NCBI RefSeq assembly: GCF_014898815.1
Contig: NW_026515540.1
Location: 1,798,001 to 1,862,000, forward strand
DNA length: 64,000 nucleotides
Direction of reading: 5' to 3'
Source: Panonychus citri
Lineage: Eukaryota; Arthropoda; Arachnida; Trombidiformes; Tetranychidae
The notes under the pieces are model-generated. The model saw only the letters and a list, made by a program, of their open reading frames with translations. It had not been told where the DNA came from and ran no database searches. Position 1 is the stretch's first letter, and every line of letters starts with the position of its first letter. Positions 28,201 through 39,555 of the stretch are shown piece by piece. The translations under genes were made by a program, and so were the position numbers.

Positions 28201-31200
28201 TTTTTTTTCATCATAAATGCAATTCTAATGTGTCCCAATCAAATATAATAAATGTGATTTAATTGTTGAACAATTAAGAAAAAAATTAAACAATCATCTC
28301 ATTGAATTGATTACCAAACCCTTATTGATTATTGTTCTTATTCACTAATCAAGTGAATTTATTTTCTCAGGTGAACTTATTAATTGTTTAAAATTGATTA
28401 ATCTTGTAAATGGAAACAATAATTTACATTGAATATTGTTAATCAATTGATTAGCAACAATTGAATTAGTTGAGAGAAAAACTGTCAACAGCTAATCAAC
28501 ATCATCATTTTGCTGATCAATTATTGACTTTGATCCGGGTTCCTCAATGATGATCAATTGATTAACCATCCCAATTAAGGGTTGTTAACCAGGAATCTCA
28601 AGTTAGAATAATGAAGAAAAAAAATGAGAAAATGAATCAACAACAATTTCCAATGTATCAGTTGATTATCTTGATCAATAATCATCATCAAGGATCATCA
28701 TCATGATCGTTTTCACTTATTCTTGTCGTTTTTTTTTGCTTCTCTCTATCAAAAGTGTGTATATACCTTGAAATCAATGAATAGATGGAATCACAATCAA
28801 AAATGTACAACATTGATGACATTAAGCAGTGCGAACGAAACAAAAAAGCGATCACATCAAAATCGATATTTAATTTTTTTAATCGTTTCTGTGTCAACAT
28901 TAACTATAATTTTCACTCTTCGAGTAAAAAAAAAGAGGATCAGTTACAATTATAAATATATAGAGAAAAAAAATGATTAACTAAAATAATCCATTTACTG
29001 TTTTAACGGTAAAAAATGCCTCAAATTTTTGTGGCCTCACCTCAAACACAATTAAAGATGAATCTCCTTTCTTGACCCATCGATGAACGGGCAAAGTTTA
29101 TTGTTGAATTAACAGTAACAATCAATTAATCATCAATTGGATTAATGAAAACAAAAAACAGTTGCACGCACTTTGTTGATGTAATTTCATGATGAACAAA
29201 CCAGATAATCTATACGATTTAAAGTTTTCATCATCATCAATTACTTTGTATTAATTTTAAATTGTTCATTTGTTGTTGATCCGTTGATTAAGTATTAGCT
29301 TGATATTGATTGAACTATCGGTTGATAGATATTATTTTTTTTTTCTTAATCCTTCTTTGGATCAGTTTAGTGATCAAGGTAGGATTAGGTTTTTTTTTGG
29401 TTTTTTCTCCTCCTTGAGTTTAAGATTAATTATCTACACAATTGATTAACTTTCATTATTAACGATTGATTGGAAAGTCCATTTCCAATTTAACATTGAA
29501 TTATGTTACAGTTAATTAACCGTTATGAGTTAATCTTAGATTGACTTTGAAACTTTTTCTTTCTGGTTTGTTGGATTTTACTTTTCCACAATTAGAGTTG
29601 ATGACAATTGATTAAGTTTTTTTTTTGTTCGCCATCAAATATTATTAATACCATTAGGATAATTGGTAGCAAATTGTAGTGTTGAGAAGAGGCTTTTAAG
29701 TAGCAATTAGTTAACCATTGGGAATATTCATTGTTCTGATGACCACTTTGATTTGATCCTTATTGATTTGATTAAACGTTGGCCAATTAATTTGTTTGTT
29801 TTTTTTCAATCAATTTCCTCAGGGTTGGTGAAAAAGGTGATTGGGATTCAACCAAAGTTCAGACCATTGGAAATGAGACCAGTTATGAATTCACTGGACT
29901 TGAACCATTTACTGTTTACGTTTTCAGGGTGATCGCTGTTAACGCTTTGGGTTACAGTAAATCGAGTAAAGATTCATTTCCAATTGTAACTCTTCGTGAA
30001 GGTAAGAAATTAATCTAATCATCTGCGAGAATCATGTTCATCATGAAATATTTATCACCTTCCATATTAATCAAAGAATCAAGGTGAAAGAATCACGAAC
30101 AAGAAATGAGAAATAGTCTCTCCATAGCAAAGGAAAACAATCAATTCTTTCCATCATCACAATCAAATCAATGGAAAATTGTTTCACCAATTTTATCATG
30201 TTCGCCATCAATTCGTCTTTCCAAATGTTTCCAACAATCAATGAATATGTTACCATGTCTATTAATCATCTGATTCTCTGGGATTGGTTTCATCTTTGGT
30301 ACATTATATTGTATTGGTGGTTGGAAAACTAATCATCAAAAAAAACAGGAACAAACAAAATTAACGTAACCATGATAATAGTAGATAATTAATCATTGAC
30401 ATCTCTCCTCAATATGATTTAGATTAATTATAATTTATTCTGGCTCCTCCTGAAGGTTCAGATATTAACTTTACTCTGTTTTTAAATTGTTATTGCCAAT
30501 CAAGACACTAAATTTGCGCCATTCAACTGAGTTAATTTTTCTTGTTAATTGTAATTATGGGCTTAACCTAAATAGGAATAAATAAAATTGAAAATTAGAT
30601 TAAATTGTTTAGCTCAGAGGATAATAAACAATTAATTGTTTAGGTAATAAACAATTAGGTTAAACATGTTGTTGTTTGCTCCTCATTAATTGTTGTTTTT
30701 ATCAATCAAAGTGTAAGTACTTAATTAAATGGTAATAGTTTAGTTGAAGTAGTTGAAAAATTTTAAATTTATCCAAATATTGTCATGGTAAACCAATAAC
30801 GATTAATTTGATTTAATCCAGTTCCAAGATAAACCAATCATCAATACGAGATAACCTGAAATTGATTAGTAAATAAAGAGAAATGTTAATCATGGTCAAT
30901 TATTGAAACTGTTGTTAATTGTTATCGTTTAATCAATTGGTTTAACTGGCAATTAATTTAAGGTGTAACATGTTAACATTTTTCGTATGTGAACCTCTTA
31001 AATTGATGCGCTTTTAATCACAATCATCATAATTAACTTTTCTGAAAGCCCATAATCAGTTAGCAATCAATTTTCTCTCTCTCTCTCTCTCTCTTTGTTA
31101 TCATAATTATTGTTTCTTCACCTTCTTTCCTACCTGAACGTATTAATATCATACATATAAACATCTAATGATATGTATACATATATATCTACACTTGTAA

Positions 31201-34200
31201 CGGTGTTGACCCATCAATTTGATCATAAAAACGGGTATTTCTGGTTGACCAGATCAAATTCTCATGTTAATCAGTATCAGTAGTAATCTTGAAGAAAAAA
31301 AAAATCAGGCTTAACATCAAGTATCATCATCCATCCTCAGGTTAACCAGTTAAACAGCCTCAGGTCAAACTAACCAGGACAACTTGGTCTGTTTGTTGTT
31401 AGTGGTCACTTTTTCATTCATTCATTCAGTTACTGGTCACCAGAAAGGTTGGCTTATAATTATATTCAGTGTTGACCATCAGACAATGAGATTTAATTTT
31501 GATTATCCTCCATCAGTGTATGTGTATGTGAGAGAGTAAGTGAGTGTGTTGATAATATGTTTTGAATATTAACTTAGGCCTAAGAGAAAAAGAGAAAAAG
31601 ATGAAAATTTTGTCAAATAGAATCACAATTAACTTTGTTCACAATGGAATCATTTTCTTGTTCTTTTCTTCATCGCCATTTTCTTGATTATTTCTTTCTA
31701 ATTAAGTGTCTTCAATGTTGAACTTTTTTTCTCTTCATTTTCTTTTCTATTCTCACATGAAAACAAAAACTCACCTTTATTTTTTTCTTCTTCTTCTTTG
31801 TGTTTATCTTTTCCTTTCTCCTGTTAATTAATCACCACCACCATCATTATCCTCATCTATTTGTATAACCAACGAATTCATCAAATTAATCTCATCCAAT
31901 TGTTTTGTATATGTGTATTGGTATTTGAATATCTACTTGTGTGTTGACCCTGATGGTTAACCTTTTACACTTGGTGACGACCATTGTTTTTGGGTCAACC
32001 ATTATTGTTGGAATATTTTCTCTGTCATCCTCATCAACACAATCATCACAATCACTGTTAACAACACTTGGACCATCAATAATCGATTCAGTACCAAATG
32101 GAGCACCAACTATCCTCGGCTATGGAAACGCAACCAGCACATCAGTCAGCCTACAATTTGCACCACCGCCAAGTGACACAGTTCATGGAGAGCTACTTGG
32201 TTATAAAATTATTCTCCACCCAAAGGATAAACCATCTCTAGATAGAACAATAATACTGCCAGATCCAAGTTTACGAGTGAGTTTTCAAAGAACACCAATA
32301 AAACAAAAAGAGAAAAAAAAATGGAGAGAAAAGAGAATAAAAAAAAGAAAAGAAAATTTTCTCTTGTAACTGACCAGACGCCCCCTCGCTCGATCATATG
32401 GATTCTCATCTTCACTTTGGTTTCTCTTTGAGTTTTGTTTTTTCTTGTTTCTTTTTTCTCTTCAATAGTTTTTCTCCTAATTAATTGATTAACTAATTGT
32501 TTTAACTTTTTTCTCTAATCAATTAGCAACATACCATCCGTAATTTGGAAACATATATTCAATACAAAATATCTCTATTGGTGTTCAACATTGAAGGTGA
32601 CGGACCGGCTGCTAATATAACCGTTAAAACTGAGGAAGGAAGTAAGTTAATTGTTATTAATTGATTATCTCAATTAAATTAGTGTCATCATATTTTCCTC
32701 TGTGGAAATTACATAATAATTTAATCCTGTTTCTACTATTGATTGTGGTGTAAAATTTCACTTTTTATTTCAATGTTTTCACTTTAAATTCTGTTCTATT
32801 CTATACTAATCTTTTTTATTCTATTCTTTTTCTTTTCTTTGTTCATCTTTCTTCTTCTTTCTTCCTTTCTTTTTCTCTCCCTTTGCTCTTGTTCCTTGAC
32901 AACTATAATCTCTATCACCACCGAATTTATCTAACACTGATTATCATCATTGTAGTGCCCTCACCTCCAACTGAATTTGATGTTGTTAACATTGGTGATA
33001 CTTGGATTAGATTAAAATGGAAAGAACCAAAATTTCCTCGTGGCGAGATAATTGGTTATAATCTTTACATTCGTGATTTAAAGTTCAATAAAACTGACAT
33101 TCGAACTGGTATACCAAAGAACCTTAGAGAATATGCCATTGAGAATTTAAGTGAGTTACATTTAAATTGTTCTAAATTCCCTATAAAATCTCTTGGCCAT
33201 CATCACCGTAACATAAACAATAACGCCTATGAGTAAATAGAAAATTTATCTTCTGGTTTTAAATTCTATTCTCTTCCAAAACTACAACTAATTGTAAATT
33301 AGTTTAAACTATCATTTGAACCGAAAATCTCTATATACTTTATGTATACAGTAAGGAAAGAAAAAAACAAAAGTTCAACAGCACCCGAATTGAGTTTTAA
33401 CGATTATCCATCTAATAGCTTTTAATCTGTTTGTTTAACTTATTTTTATTCTTTTCTTTTTAATGTTTTCTTTTTTATGTAACAATTAGTATTTTCTCCC
33501 TTTCTCTCTTTTACCCTCTCTTTTCAATATCTAAATTACTATTAATGTGTTGATTTCCAAGGCTTTAACCTTGATTGAGATTCCAATTGATTTACAAATT
33601 GTCCTTCTTAATATTCAATACTTATCTTTTAATACATTTTCCAAACCTCCATCATAATAGTAATAATAATGATGATAATCATCATCAATCTACCGATCAA
33701 CTTGAAAATGATGATTTAATTCATTTCCAAGCTGATTAACTACCGTATATTTATATTAACTTTTACCAGACAACTAATTGTAAAGATAAATATAAAACTT
33801 AAGTTCTTGATTAGTAATCGTATATAATATGATGATGATTATATCACATTTATATATGTATTAGTTAATCTCTTATAGATATTTATATATTATTTTTACT
33901 TTCTTCATCTATGTTACATGTTATCTAATAGATTATTCAGATTTATAAATGTGTATAATTCTGGTGGACATCATGTAATATGTTTACTTGTTTTCAAGTA
34001 ACTTGACCCGATTATCAAAGTGATTAGGTTGAGTTTTGTTTTCTGGTTAATTATTCATTTGTTGGTTCCTCTTTTTGCCTTATAACTTAAAGGTAAATTG
34101 CGAGAAAGATGATAATCTAGGTATATGTATATTCATTGGAAACTTGTTTGCTATTCTTACCTGTCCAAAGTCAGATGAGATCAGAAATTTGCTTTTATTG

Positions 34201-34277
34201 TGTTGAATGTGCACTTTTATGATGATAAGGTCTCTCTTCATTTATTTTGCTTTCTTCTCATCTTCTTTATGTGATTG

Positions 34278-34330
<53 letters not shown>

Positions 34331-37300
34331 ACTCACTCACTTATTGCAGAACCTTTCACCAAATACAAGATATGGATGGATGCTCGTACCGCCGCAGGCC
34401 CAGGAAATGAGACTCAGCCATTAGATGTACAAACCGAAGTGAGAGGACCAAGTGCACCAATCATAGTAAATTTAACTTGTTCAGTTGATAGTCTTTTCCT
34501 TGCCTGGGAGAGACCATTTAACTATTACAAAAGTGTCGATCATTATAACGTCTATTTTCGGCCTGAAAATTCCCGTGACTTTACTCATATTCCATTGCCA
34601 AATCAATTTCAAGTGAGTAATTAAAAAAAAATTTCTCAACATAATCCAACATAATTATTCACTTGAATTATTGTATAATATTTCTAATTAACTTTTTCTT
34701 TCTTGTATCTTTTATTTTTAGTATCAAATAAGAAACCTCACTGCTGATATGTTATACGAAGTAAAAGTTCAAGGAGCAACCGAAAGTGTCCACAATAAAA
34801 GTCGTCTTATTCCTGGGGAGTTCAGTGAATCTCGAAAAGTCGTTCTCCAGAGTAAGTGTGAGAGTAAGTGTACTAACCCATATAACTTGTTAACTTTTCC
34901 TTCCTTTTCTAAGCCCAAATTTTTACGGTGATGGTGATTTTCTGGTATAATCCAACTTAGAAACAATTCTTATACTAACTATCTACTTTTAACACTCTTC
35001 ATCAAACTCGTAAGAGTAATAATCATCTCTCTCTCACTATCTTCTTTGTATCATATTTACTATAACTAAGATTATTCATCTCTCTTCCTCCTTTCCTCTC
35101 ATAATCATCTGATTATCTCTTTGTTTGTGATTGAATGAATTGATGATGAAACTGAGTTTTTACACATTGATTAAATGTAACTCATTTCTCATTACAACTA
35201 ACCAAAGGTCAATCAAATTGAGTTACTTTTTCATTCATCATATCTAATTTATTTCTTTTTTTACTTATATCCGCTATTTTTTCCCTCCCTTTTTCCTGTC
35301 GCATCCTTGCTCCTTCTACTTTTTTTCTGTCTCAATCAAGGTTACATATCCTCATCACAAATCGATGTTACTCTAAGCGCTGGTGTAATTGCTGCTGTAA
35401 TCTGTGTCTCCTTTGCACTTCTTCTTGCCATATTTTCATTCATCTTATGGCGAAAATATTTCCAAGCAGCATATTATTACCTTGATGATCCTCCCTCTCA
35501 AACTCGTGGTGGATCACCTCAACTCTCAGAGACATATGATGAATCTGATTATGCTTCAGTTCCAGTTACACTTTGGCCTAAACATGTTCAAGATCTTCAT
35601 GCTGATGGTGATATTGGCTTCTCTCGGGAATATGAATCAATTCAAACTGGAACCGATGCTGAACTTTCCTGTGATTATTCACAAATGTCAGAAAACAAAA
35701 ATAAAAATCGATATGTAAACATTGTCGCCTATGATCATACTCGAGTTGTTTTGAAATCCCTATCAGGACAAAAGAAAGCCGCTGGTGTTGATTATATTAA
35801 TGCAAATTACATTGATGTAAGTGTTAATTGTAATAATTAACCAACAAGTTAAGACCAATATTCAATCTAATTTAATAACTTTTTTATCTTCATTTAGGGA
35901 TATTGTAAACCCGCTGCCTACATAGGAACCCAAGGTCCACTTCCATCAACATTTGATGATTATTGGCGTATGATTTGGGAACAACGAGTTTGCATAATTG
36001 TGATGATTACCAATTTAATTGAAAGAGGACGTGTAAGTATCCACTGATTACATTATTAATTGGAGTGCATGATGAGATGAAAACAGTTGAAAAACCTTTT
36101 TCCCTCTCTCATCTCCTCCATGTTGTTTATTAATTTGTTTAGTTGATCATCAAAATCATTTTTTTTAATCATGATGAATTAAGAATGCCAAAAGAAGCCC
36201 CAATTATCCGATGTTGATTTCTTAAGTCCCAGTTTTAGTGGTTTTTTTTTATTTCCGTCGGCAATTAGTTAGCACCGTGCACTTTTTAATCGCTGAAAAA
36301 ACTTAGAATACCTAAGTAGTTTTATCAATAACGCTTTTTACCGCTTATTTTTGCTGAAATCGCTTCATAATTTAAACGCTGATTAATTTTGATTACTTTC
36401 CAATTGGATTTTTATTTATTTCTGTAGTAGCTTACAAATCAAAACATTTGTTTATTTGTTGTTACTCACGGAATGATATTTACCTGACATCCAACCTCTG
36501 AACCTCCTTGATTATTCATCATCTCTAATTGTGATCATAAAATTTGATCAAAATTTAATTACATGGTGTCTCTCATGATAGATTCATGATAAATATCCTC
36601 TTTCTCTCTTTCTCTTTCCCGATATTTCCTCTCTCTCTCTCTGTCTTTGCATGACTATCTATCTCAGCACCAGTTTAGTTGCTCTTCAGAGTTGGATGAC
36701 AGCGTAAGTAATATGAAAAAAATACTCTTAATCAACTAATCATAATCGCTAATCAACTAACACTTCACGCAATAAGCATTAAATAGCAACTGTCACACTT
36801 ATCACTTTTACTAACTTCAAAATTTCATTCACCTTTTCAAAAAACTCTCACTTACCAAAATGTAACAGAAGCAAAGAAAAAAAAATTATCAAATTGTTAA
36901 CTCTCGACTTGCATATATATGATATATATTAACTCGATCAATACGATTGACGTTTGGGACTTTGAAAAAAAGTTGACGATAAAAATGGCTTCGATTCCGA
37001 TTTATTATGATGTCAAAAATTTTTCTTCTTCATCATCATTATCTCCAAAAAGTTTGACAACTTTCTCTTTTCTCTAACTCATTCTTCTTCAATCAGCTGA
37101 TGATGAAATAGTTACACACCATGAATGCTGATATCTGATCTCACTCTGGTTGTAGATTAGAATCAAATCGATATATTTTCATTGATTAAATATTCGCAAA
37201 TCAATTTTTCAACCATCAATTTCATTCATCCCATGAATCTAATCAATTAAATATTTTCTTTCTTCTTAACTCCTATTATAGAGGAAATGTGATCTTTACT

Positions 37301-39555
37301 GGCCGAAAGAGGGAATTGAAACTCACGGAATAATTCAGGTTAAAATTTTACAAGAAGTTGTCATGGCCACTTATACATTAAGAACTTTCTCAATTCGTAA
37401 TCTTAAAATGAAAAAGGTAAATTTTATTCTTAATATTGGATACATGATTACATCAATTAATTATTAATATTTTATTCTGTTTACCTTTTTTATTTCATTA
37501 GAAACATGGAGCTGAACGAACTGTGTATCAATATCATTATACTAATTGGCCTGATCACGGAGTACCTGATCATCCTCTTCCTGTTCTGTCATTTGTACGA
37601 AAATCATCAGCCGCTAATCCACCAAATGGAGGTCCAATTATAGTTCATTGCAGGTGAATATCTTTCTCGATCTCTCATTCAGTTAATCCATTGTTTTGAT
37701 TGATGATTATGATAGTTTGTTGGACTTTTTTTTTCATCAATTATGTTTTCACTTTATATAAGACACTTCAATTGTTATTCTATCATCTTCCTCCATTTTG
37801 AGTCACTTTCATCTCATTTTTTTTCATCCATTCTCATCTTCCATTCCTTTAAATCTCTTGGTACATTTTATGGTCTTTTTTTTTAACTTTAATTATCATT
37901 CATAATTATATTTACTCCCAACATCATCATTTACATCATCATAGTTTTTTTTCTGCTATTCAAGGTTTTAAATCTTACATTAACTTTTCACACCCTACAA
38001 CATACTAACAGTGTTATCATCTACATCATAAATATTGATTGAGATGTTAATGATTCAGATTTGACTTCATTTTTCTCAATGTTTTTGATTAAATCATCAT
38101 ATAAATTTCTCTTTTTACGAATATGTTTTTTTCCTTCTCTTTTATGTTTACAGTGCGGGTGTTGGTCGAACTGGTACTTACATCGTAATTGACGCTATGA
38201 TGAAGCAAATTAAACACCGACAGAGTATCAATGTTTATGGTTTCTTGAAGCATATTCGTCAACAACGTAATTATCTTGTCCAAACGGAGGAACAGTATAT
38301 TTTCATTCATGATGCACTTTTAGAAGCTATTGAAAGTGGTGACACTGAGGTTCCAAGTAGCCATTTGTCTCGTTATATACAAACTTTACAAACAGGCGGT
38401 GATGCCATTTCCAATGCAAGCAGTGACATTAAAGAAAGACCCTTCCACTGGCCTCTATTAGAGCGACAGTATAAACTGGTCACTTCTTTCCGAGCAAAAG
38501 ATTTCAATGTTGTCTCAGCTCTAAAACCTTGTAACAAGGCCAAAAATAGATCACTTAACCTTATACCATTGGAGGCGCATCGAGTTCACATTACCCCAAG
38601 ATCTCCTGGAACTGATGGTTCTGATTATGTCAATGCCACTTTCCTTTTAGGTTTCAATATGTTGAAAGAGTTTATAATTACTCAGCATCCACTTTATGAT
38701 ACAGTTTCCGATTTTTGGCAAATGATTTGGGATCATAATGTACAAACAATTGTTGTACTCACTCCAATCATTGATGAGAAAGAGTTTCCTCAATTTTGGC
38801 CTGAAAAAGATGATGAATGTGACTATGGTAGTTTTAAAGTAAAATTAACTGAGGAAGTGACCACATCAAGGGAAACTGGAGGTTTTGTAACCACTAGAGA
38901 TTTTATAATGCAATCAACTCAAGATGATTACGAGTTAATTTGTCGTATTGTACACTGTCCAGGATGGCCTGAGACTTGCGGGCCACTTAGTAGTGTTTTT
39001 GATCTCATCAAAATGGTCCAACAATGGCACCTAGAATACCAAAATGGTCCAATTGTAGTCATGGATCGGTAAGAATATTTGACTCACAGATATTTGGTGA
39101 ACAATCAACTAATCATATCTTTTTTTCAATCCTTAGCTATGGTGGAACTGAAGCTGCAACATTCAGTTGTCTGACAACTTTGTATAAACAATTAAATTTC
39201 GAGGATTGTGTCGATGTTTACATGTACGCTAAACTTTACCATTTAAGAAGACCTGGAATATGGCGCTGCCAGGTAAGAGAATCGATTCTGATAGATTATA
39301 AGATGAATTTTTATTGATATTTTGTTTTGTTGGAATTGATTTTTAATGTTTATCTTTTTCTTTTAGGACGATTATTTATTCCTTTACCGCGCAATAGAAA
39401 GTCTAGTTTCCACAATGAATCTCGCTGAAAGTATGGACACATCACCTTACGGGAGTCAATTAAACATGACCAATGGTCATATTAACTCTAATGGTCATGT
39501 AATTAAGATAAATTTAAGCTCTGAGCATAGTCTTAAAAGTGAATCAATGGCTTGA
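13257..39555 (+). CDS. Ptp99A: Receptor-type protein tyrosine phosphatase, Ptp99A / RPTP gamma-zeta (R5) class; 5' partial
   Basis: A cell-surface tyrosine phosphatase; its fly counterpart acts in motor axon guidance. Phase-matched exons: 13257-13380, 29823-30001, 32092-32276, 32527-32641, 32956-33150, 34350-34612, 34722-34851, 35341-35816, 35898-36032, 37282-37416, 37502-37653, 38154-39068, 39137-39272, 39367-39555, giving 1,108 residues in the window. Order: four fibronectin III domains (13257-30001; 32092-32641; 32956 to about 34435; about 34440-34851), one membrane helix near 35370-35450, a juxtamembrane region with FPKHV-like WPKHVQDLHAD, D1, then D2. D1 is intact: KNRY, the NWPDHGVP loop, the HCSAGVGRTG catalytic loop and QTEEQY. 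D2 has WPE for WPD and Asp replacing the catalytic Cys (VMDRYGGTEAA), as known for Ptp99A and RPTP-gamma/zeta. The stop is TGA at 39553. The signal peptide exon was not found. The family call is firm; orthology to Ptp99A is very likely. Confidence 0.93.
13381..15453. other. Start of the 16.4-kb Ptp99A-like intron
   Basis: The intron opens with GTAAGT after the first half of FN3-1 and ends at 29822. This part, before the nested antisense gene, shows no coding exon I can support. The forward open frame at 14438-14695 starts in a GATGAT repeat and lacks coding character. Confidence 0.7.
15454..18146 (-). CDS. Low-complexity Ser/Asn/Pro-rich protein, probably the 3' half of the nested secreted-protein gene
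   Basis: Not recognised. Exons on minus, 5' to 3': 17903-18115 (or from an ATG at 18146), 17732-17815, and 15454-17654, ending in TGA at 15454-15456. All junctions are phase 1 with GT-AG ends. The protein is hydrophilic, with runs of Ser, Asn and His. The few non-repetitive patches include LPNGKGEIGKSLPGLPEKLR, LWKRFPTPIIWPVGSG (a possible conserved core) and KLPKGPLPLLPTISPG. If it began at the ATG at 18146 it would have no signal peptide. However, a strong acceptor (CTATCTTTTACCATAG) lies just inside and leaves phase 1. This matches the phase-1 donor at 18954 that closes the upstream large exon, so I favour one gene with the next entry. No Pfam-like domain was recognised. Confidence 0.7.
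18116..18954 (-). other. Probable intron joining the two halves of the nested antisense gene
   Basis: The donor is CAAG|GTAAAA (exon edge 18955) and the acceptor is ACCATAG|GAGC (exon edge 18115). Both are phase 1, and joining them gives MNNNQ-GASNQSQS. Without this splice the upstream frame ends after five more residues at TAA 18938-18940. The interval carries a (GAT)n tract at 18298-18316 and only short chance frames. Confidence 0.5.
18938..22339 (-). CDS. Large secreted Ser/Gly/Pro-rich low-complexity protein nested antisense in the Ptp99A-like intron (5' half)
   Basis: Function unknown. Exon 1 (22304-22339) reads MERKKNQQSTTM. Exon 2 starts at 22131 and supplies a hydrophobic stretch (CYLSAIIIILLIVTDVL), so the N-terminus is a signal peptide or signal anchor. 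Exon 3 runs from about 21775 down to 18955 (donor) or to a TAA at 18938. It encodes about 940 residues dominated by Ser, Gly, Pro and Asn. One non-repetitive basic stretch at about 19736-19877 (DFMRVVDSVKHVVYKMKPLK and on) should form amphipathic helices; Gly-Asn-rich segments and an acidic tail follow. The composition recalls mucin-, silk- or matrix-like proteins, but I see no diagnostic repeat. The exon 2-exon 3 join is unresolved: the frame breaks near 21805. The gene probably continues into the 15454-18115 exons, giving about 1,890 residues in total. Confidence 0.75.
22340..29822. other. Remainder of the Ptp99A-like large intron; promoter side of the nested gene
   Basis: Just above 22339 should lie the nested gene's promoter; I see no clear TATA box. 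The rest is A+T-rich with GAT/ATC repeats and no exon I can support. A more G+C-rich patch at 25380-25600 carries open frames on both strands (62 and 60 codons) but has no homology I recognise. The intron ends at the acceptor AG 29821-29822. Confidence 0.6.
30002..31952. other. Ptp99A-like intron 2, including the possible internal promoter
   Basis: The donor is G|GTAAGA at 30002. There is no coding exon until the open frame starting at ATG 31953. It contains a (CT)n run at 31075-31094 and TATA-like words at about 31150-31185. The 3' part, above 31953, would have to serve as a promoter and 5' leader if the alternative first exon is used. Confidence 0.55.
31953..32091 (+). other. Candidate alternative first exon segment with its own signal peptide
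   Basis: The frame of FN3-2 (exon 32092-32276) stays open upstream through the acceptor AG at 32090-32091 to an ATG at 31953. The added 46 residues begin MVNLLHLVTTIVFGSTIIVG and continue as a Ser/Thr-rich linker. This is signal-peptide-like and in frame. Used as a first exon it would give a secreted-route receptor lacking FN3-1. The normal splice from 30001 to 32092 is also in phase, so both forms may exist. This rests on the sequence alone. Confidence 0.45.
33151..34349. other. Ptp99A-like intron between the halves of FN3-3
   Basis: A 1.2-kb intron with donor A|GTGAGT. It is A+T-rich and has no additional exon I can support. It ends in a long (CT)n tract placed immediately before the acceptor. 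Confidence 0.75.
34280..34340. repeat. (CT)n microsatellite plus (ACTC)n acting as polypyrimidine tract
   Basis: A CT run of about 47 bases (34280-34326), followed by ACTC repeats, ends nine bases before the acceptor of exon 34350. It therefore takes the place of the polypyrimidine tract of that intron. Confidence 0.85.
34852..34863 (+). other. Tandem 5' splice sites giving a four-residue option
   Basis: GTAAGTGT occurs twice, 12 bases apart, at the end of exon 34722-34851. Using the second donor extends the exon by 12 bases in frame and inserts four residues (KCES in effect), including a Cys, just outside the membrane helix. Confidence 0.5.
34864..35340. other. Ptp99A-like intron before the transmembrane exon
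   Basis: No exon seen. It runs from the tandem donors to the acceptor CAATCAAG at 35340, with a T-rich 3' end. Confidence 0.75.
36033..37281. other. Ptp99A-like intron inside D1, hosting a candidate microexon
   Basis: A 1.25-kb intron between ...IERGR and RKCDLYWP. Skipping the microexon joins the conserved family sequence exactly. The only exon-like segment inside is 36668-36703. Confidence 0.7.
36668..36703 (+). other. Candidate 36-base in-frame cassette microexon in phosphatase domain D1
   Basis: A pyrimidine-rich stretch ending in CTATCTATCTCAG precedes it, and GTAAGTAAT follows directly. Its 36 bases are phase 0 on both sides and translate to HQFSCSSELDDS with no stop. Inclusion would insert 12 residues into D1 between GR and RKCDLYWP. 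Confidence 0.5.
37654..38153. other. Ptp99A-like intron splitting the D1 catalytic loop
   Basis: The intron interrupts the catalytic motif itself: HC-AG before it and T-GCGGGT (SAGVGRTG) after it, phase 2. It is T-rich with ATC repeats and has no other exon. Confidence 0.85.
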
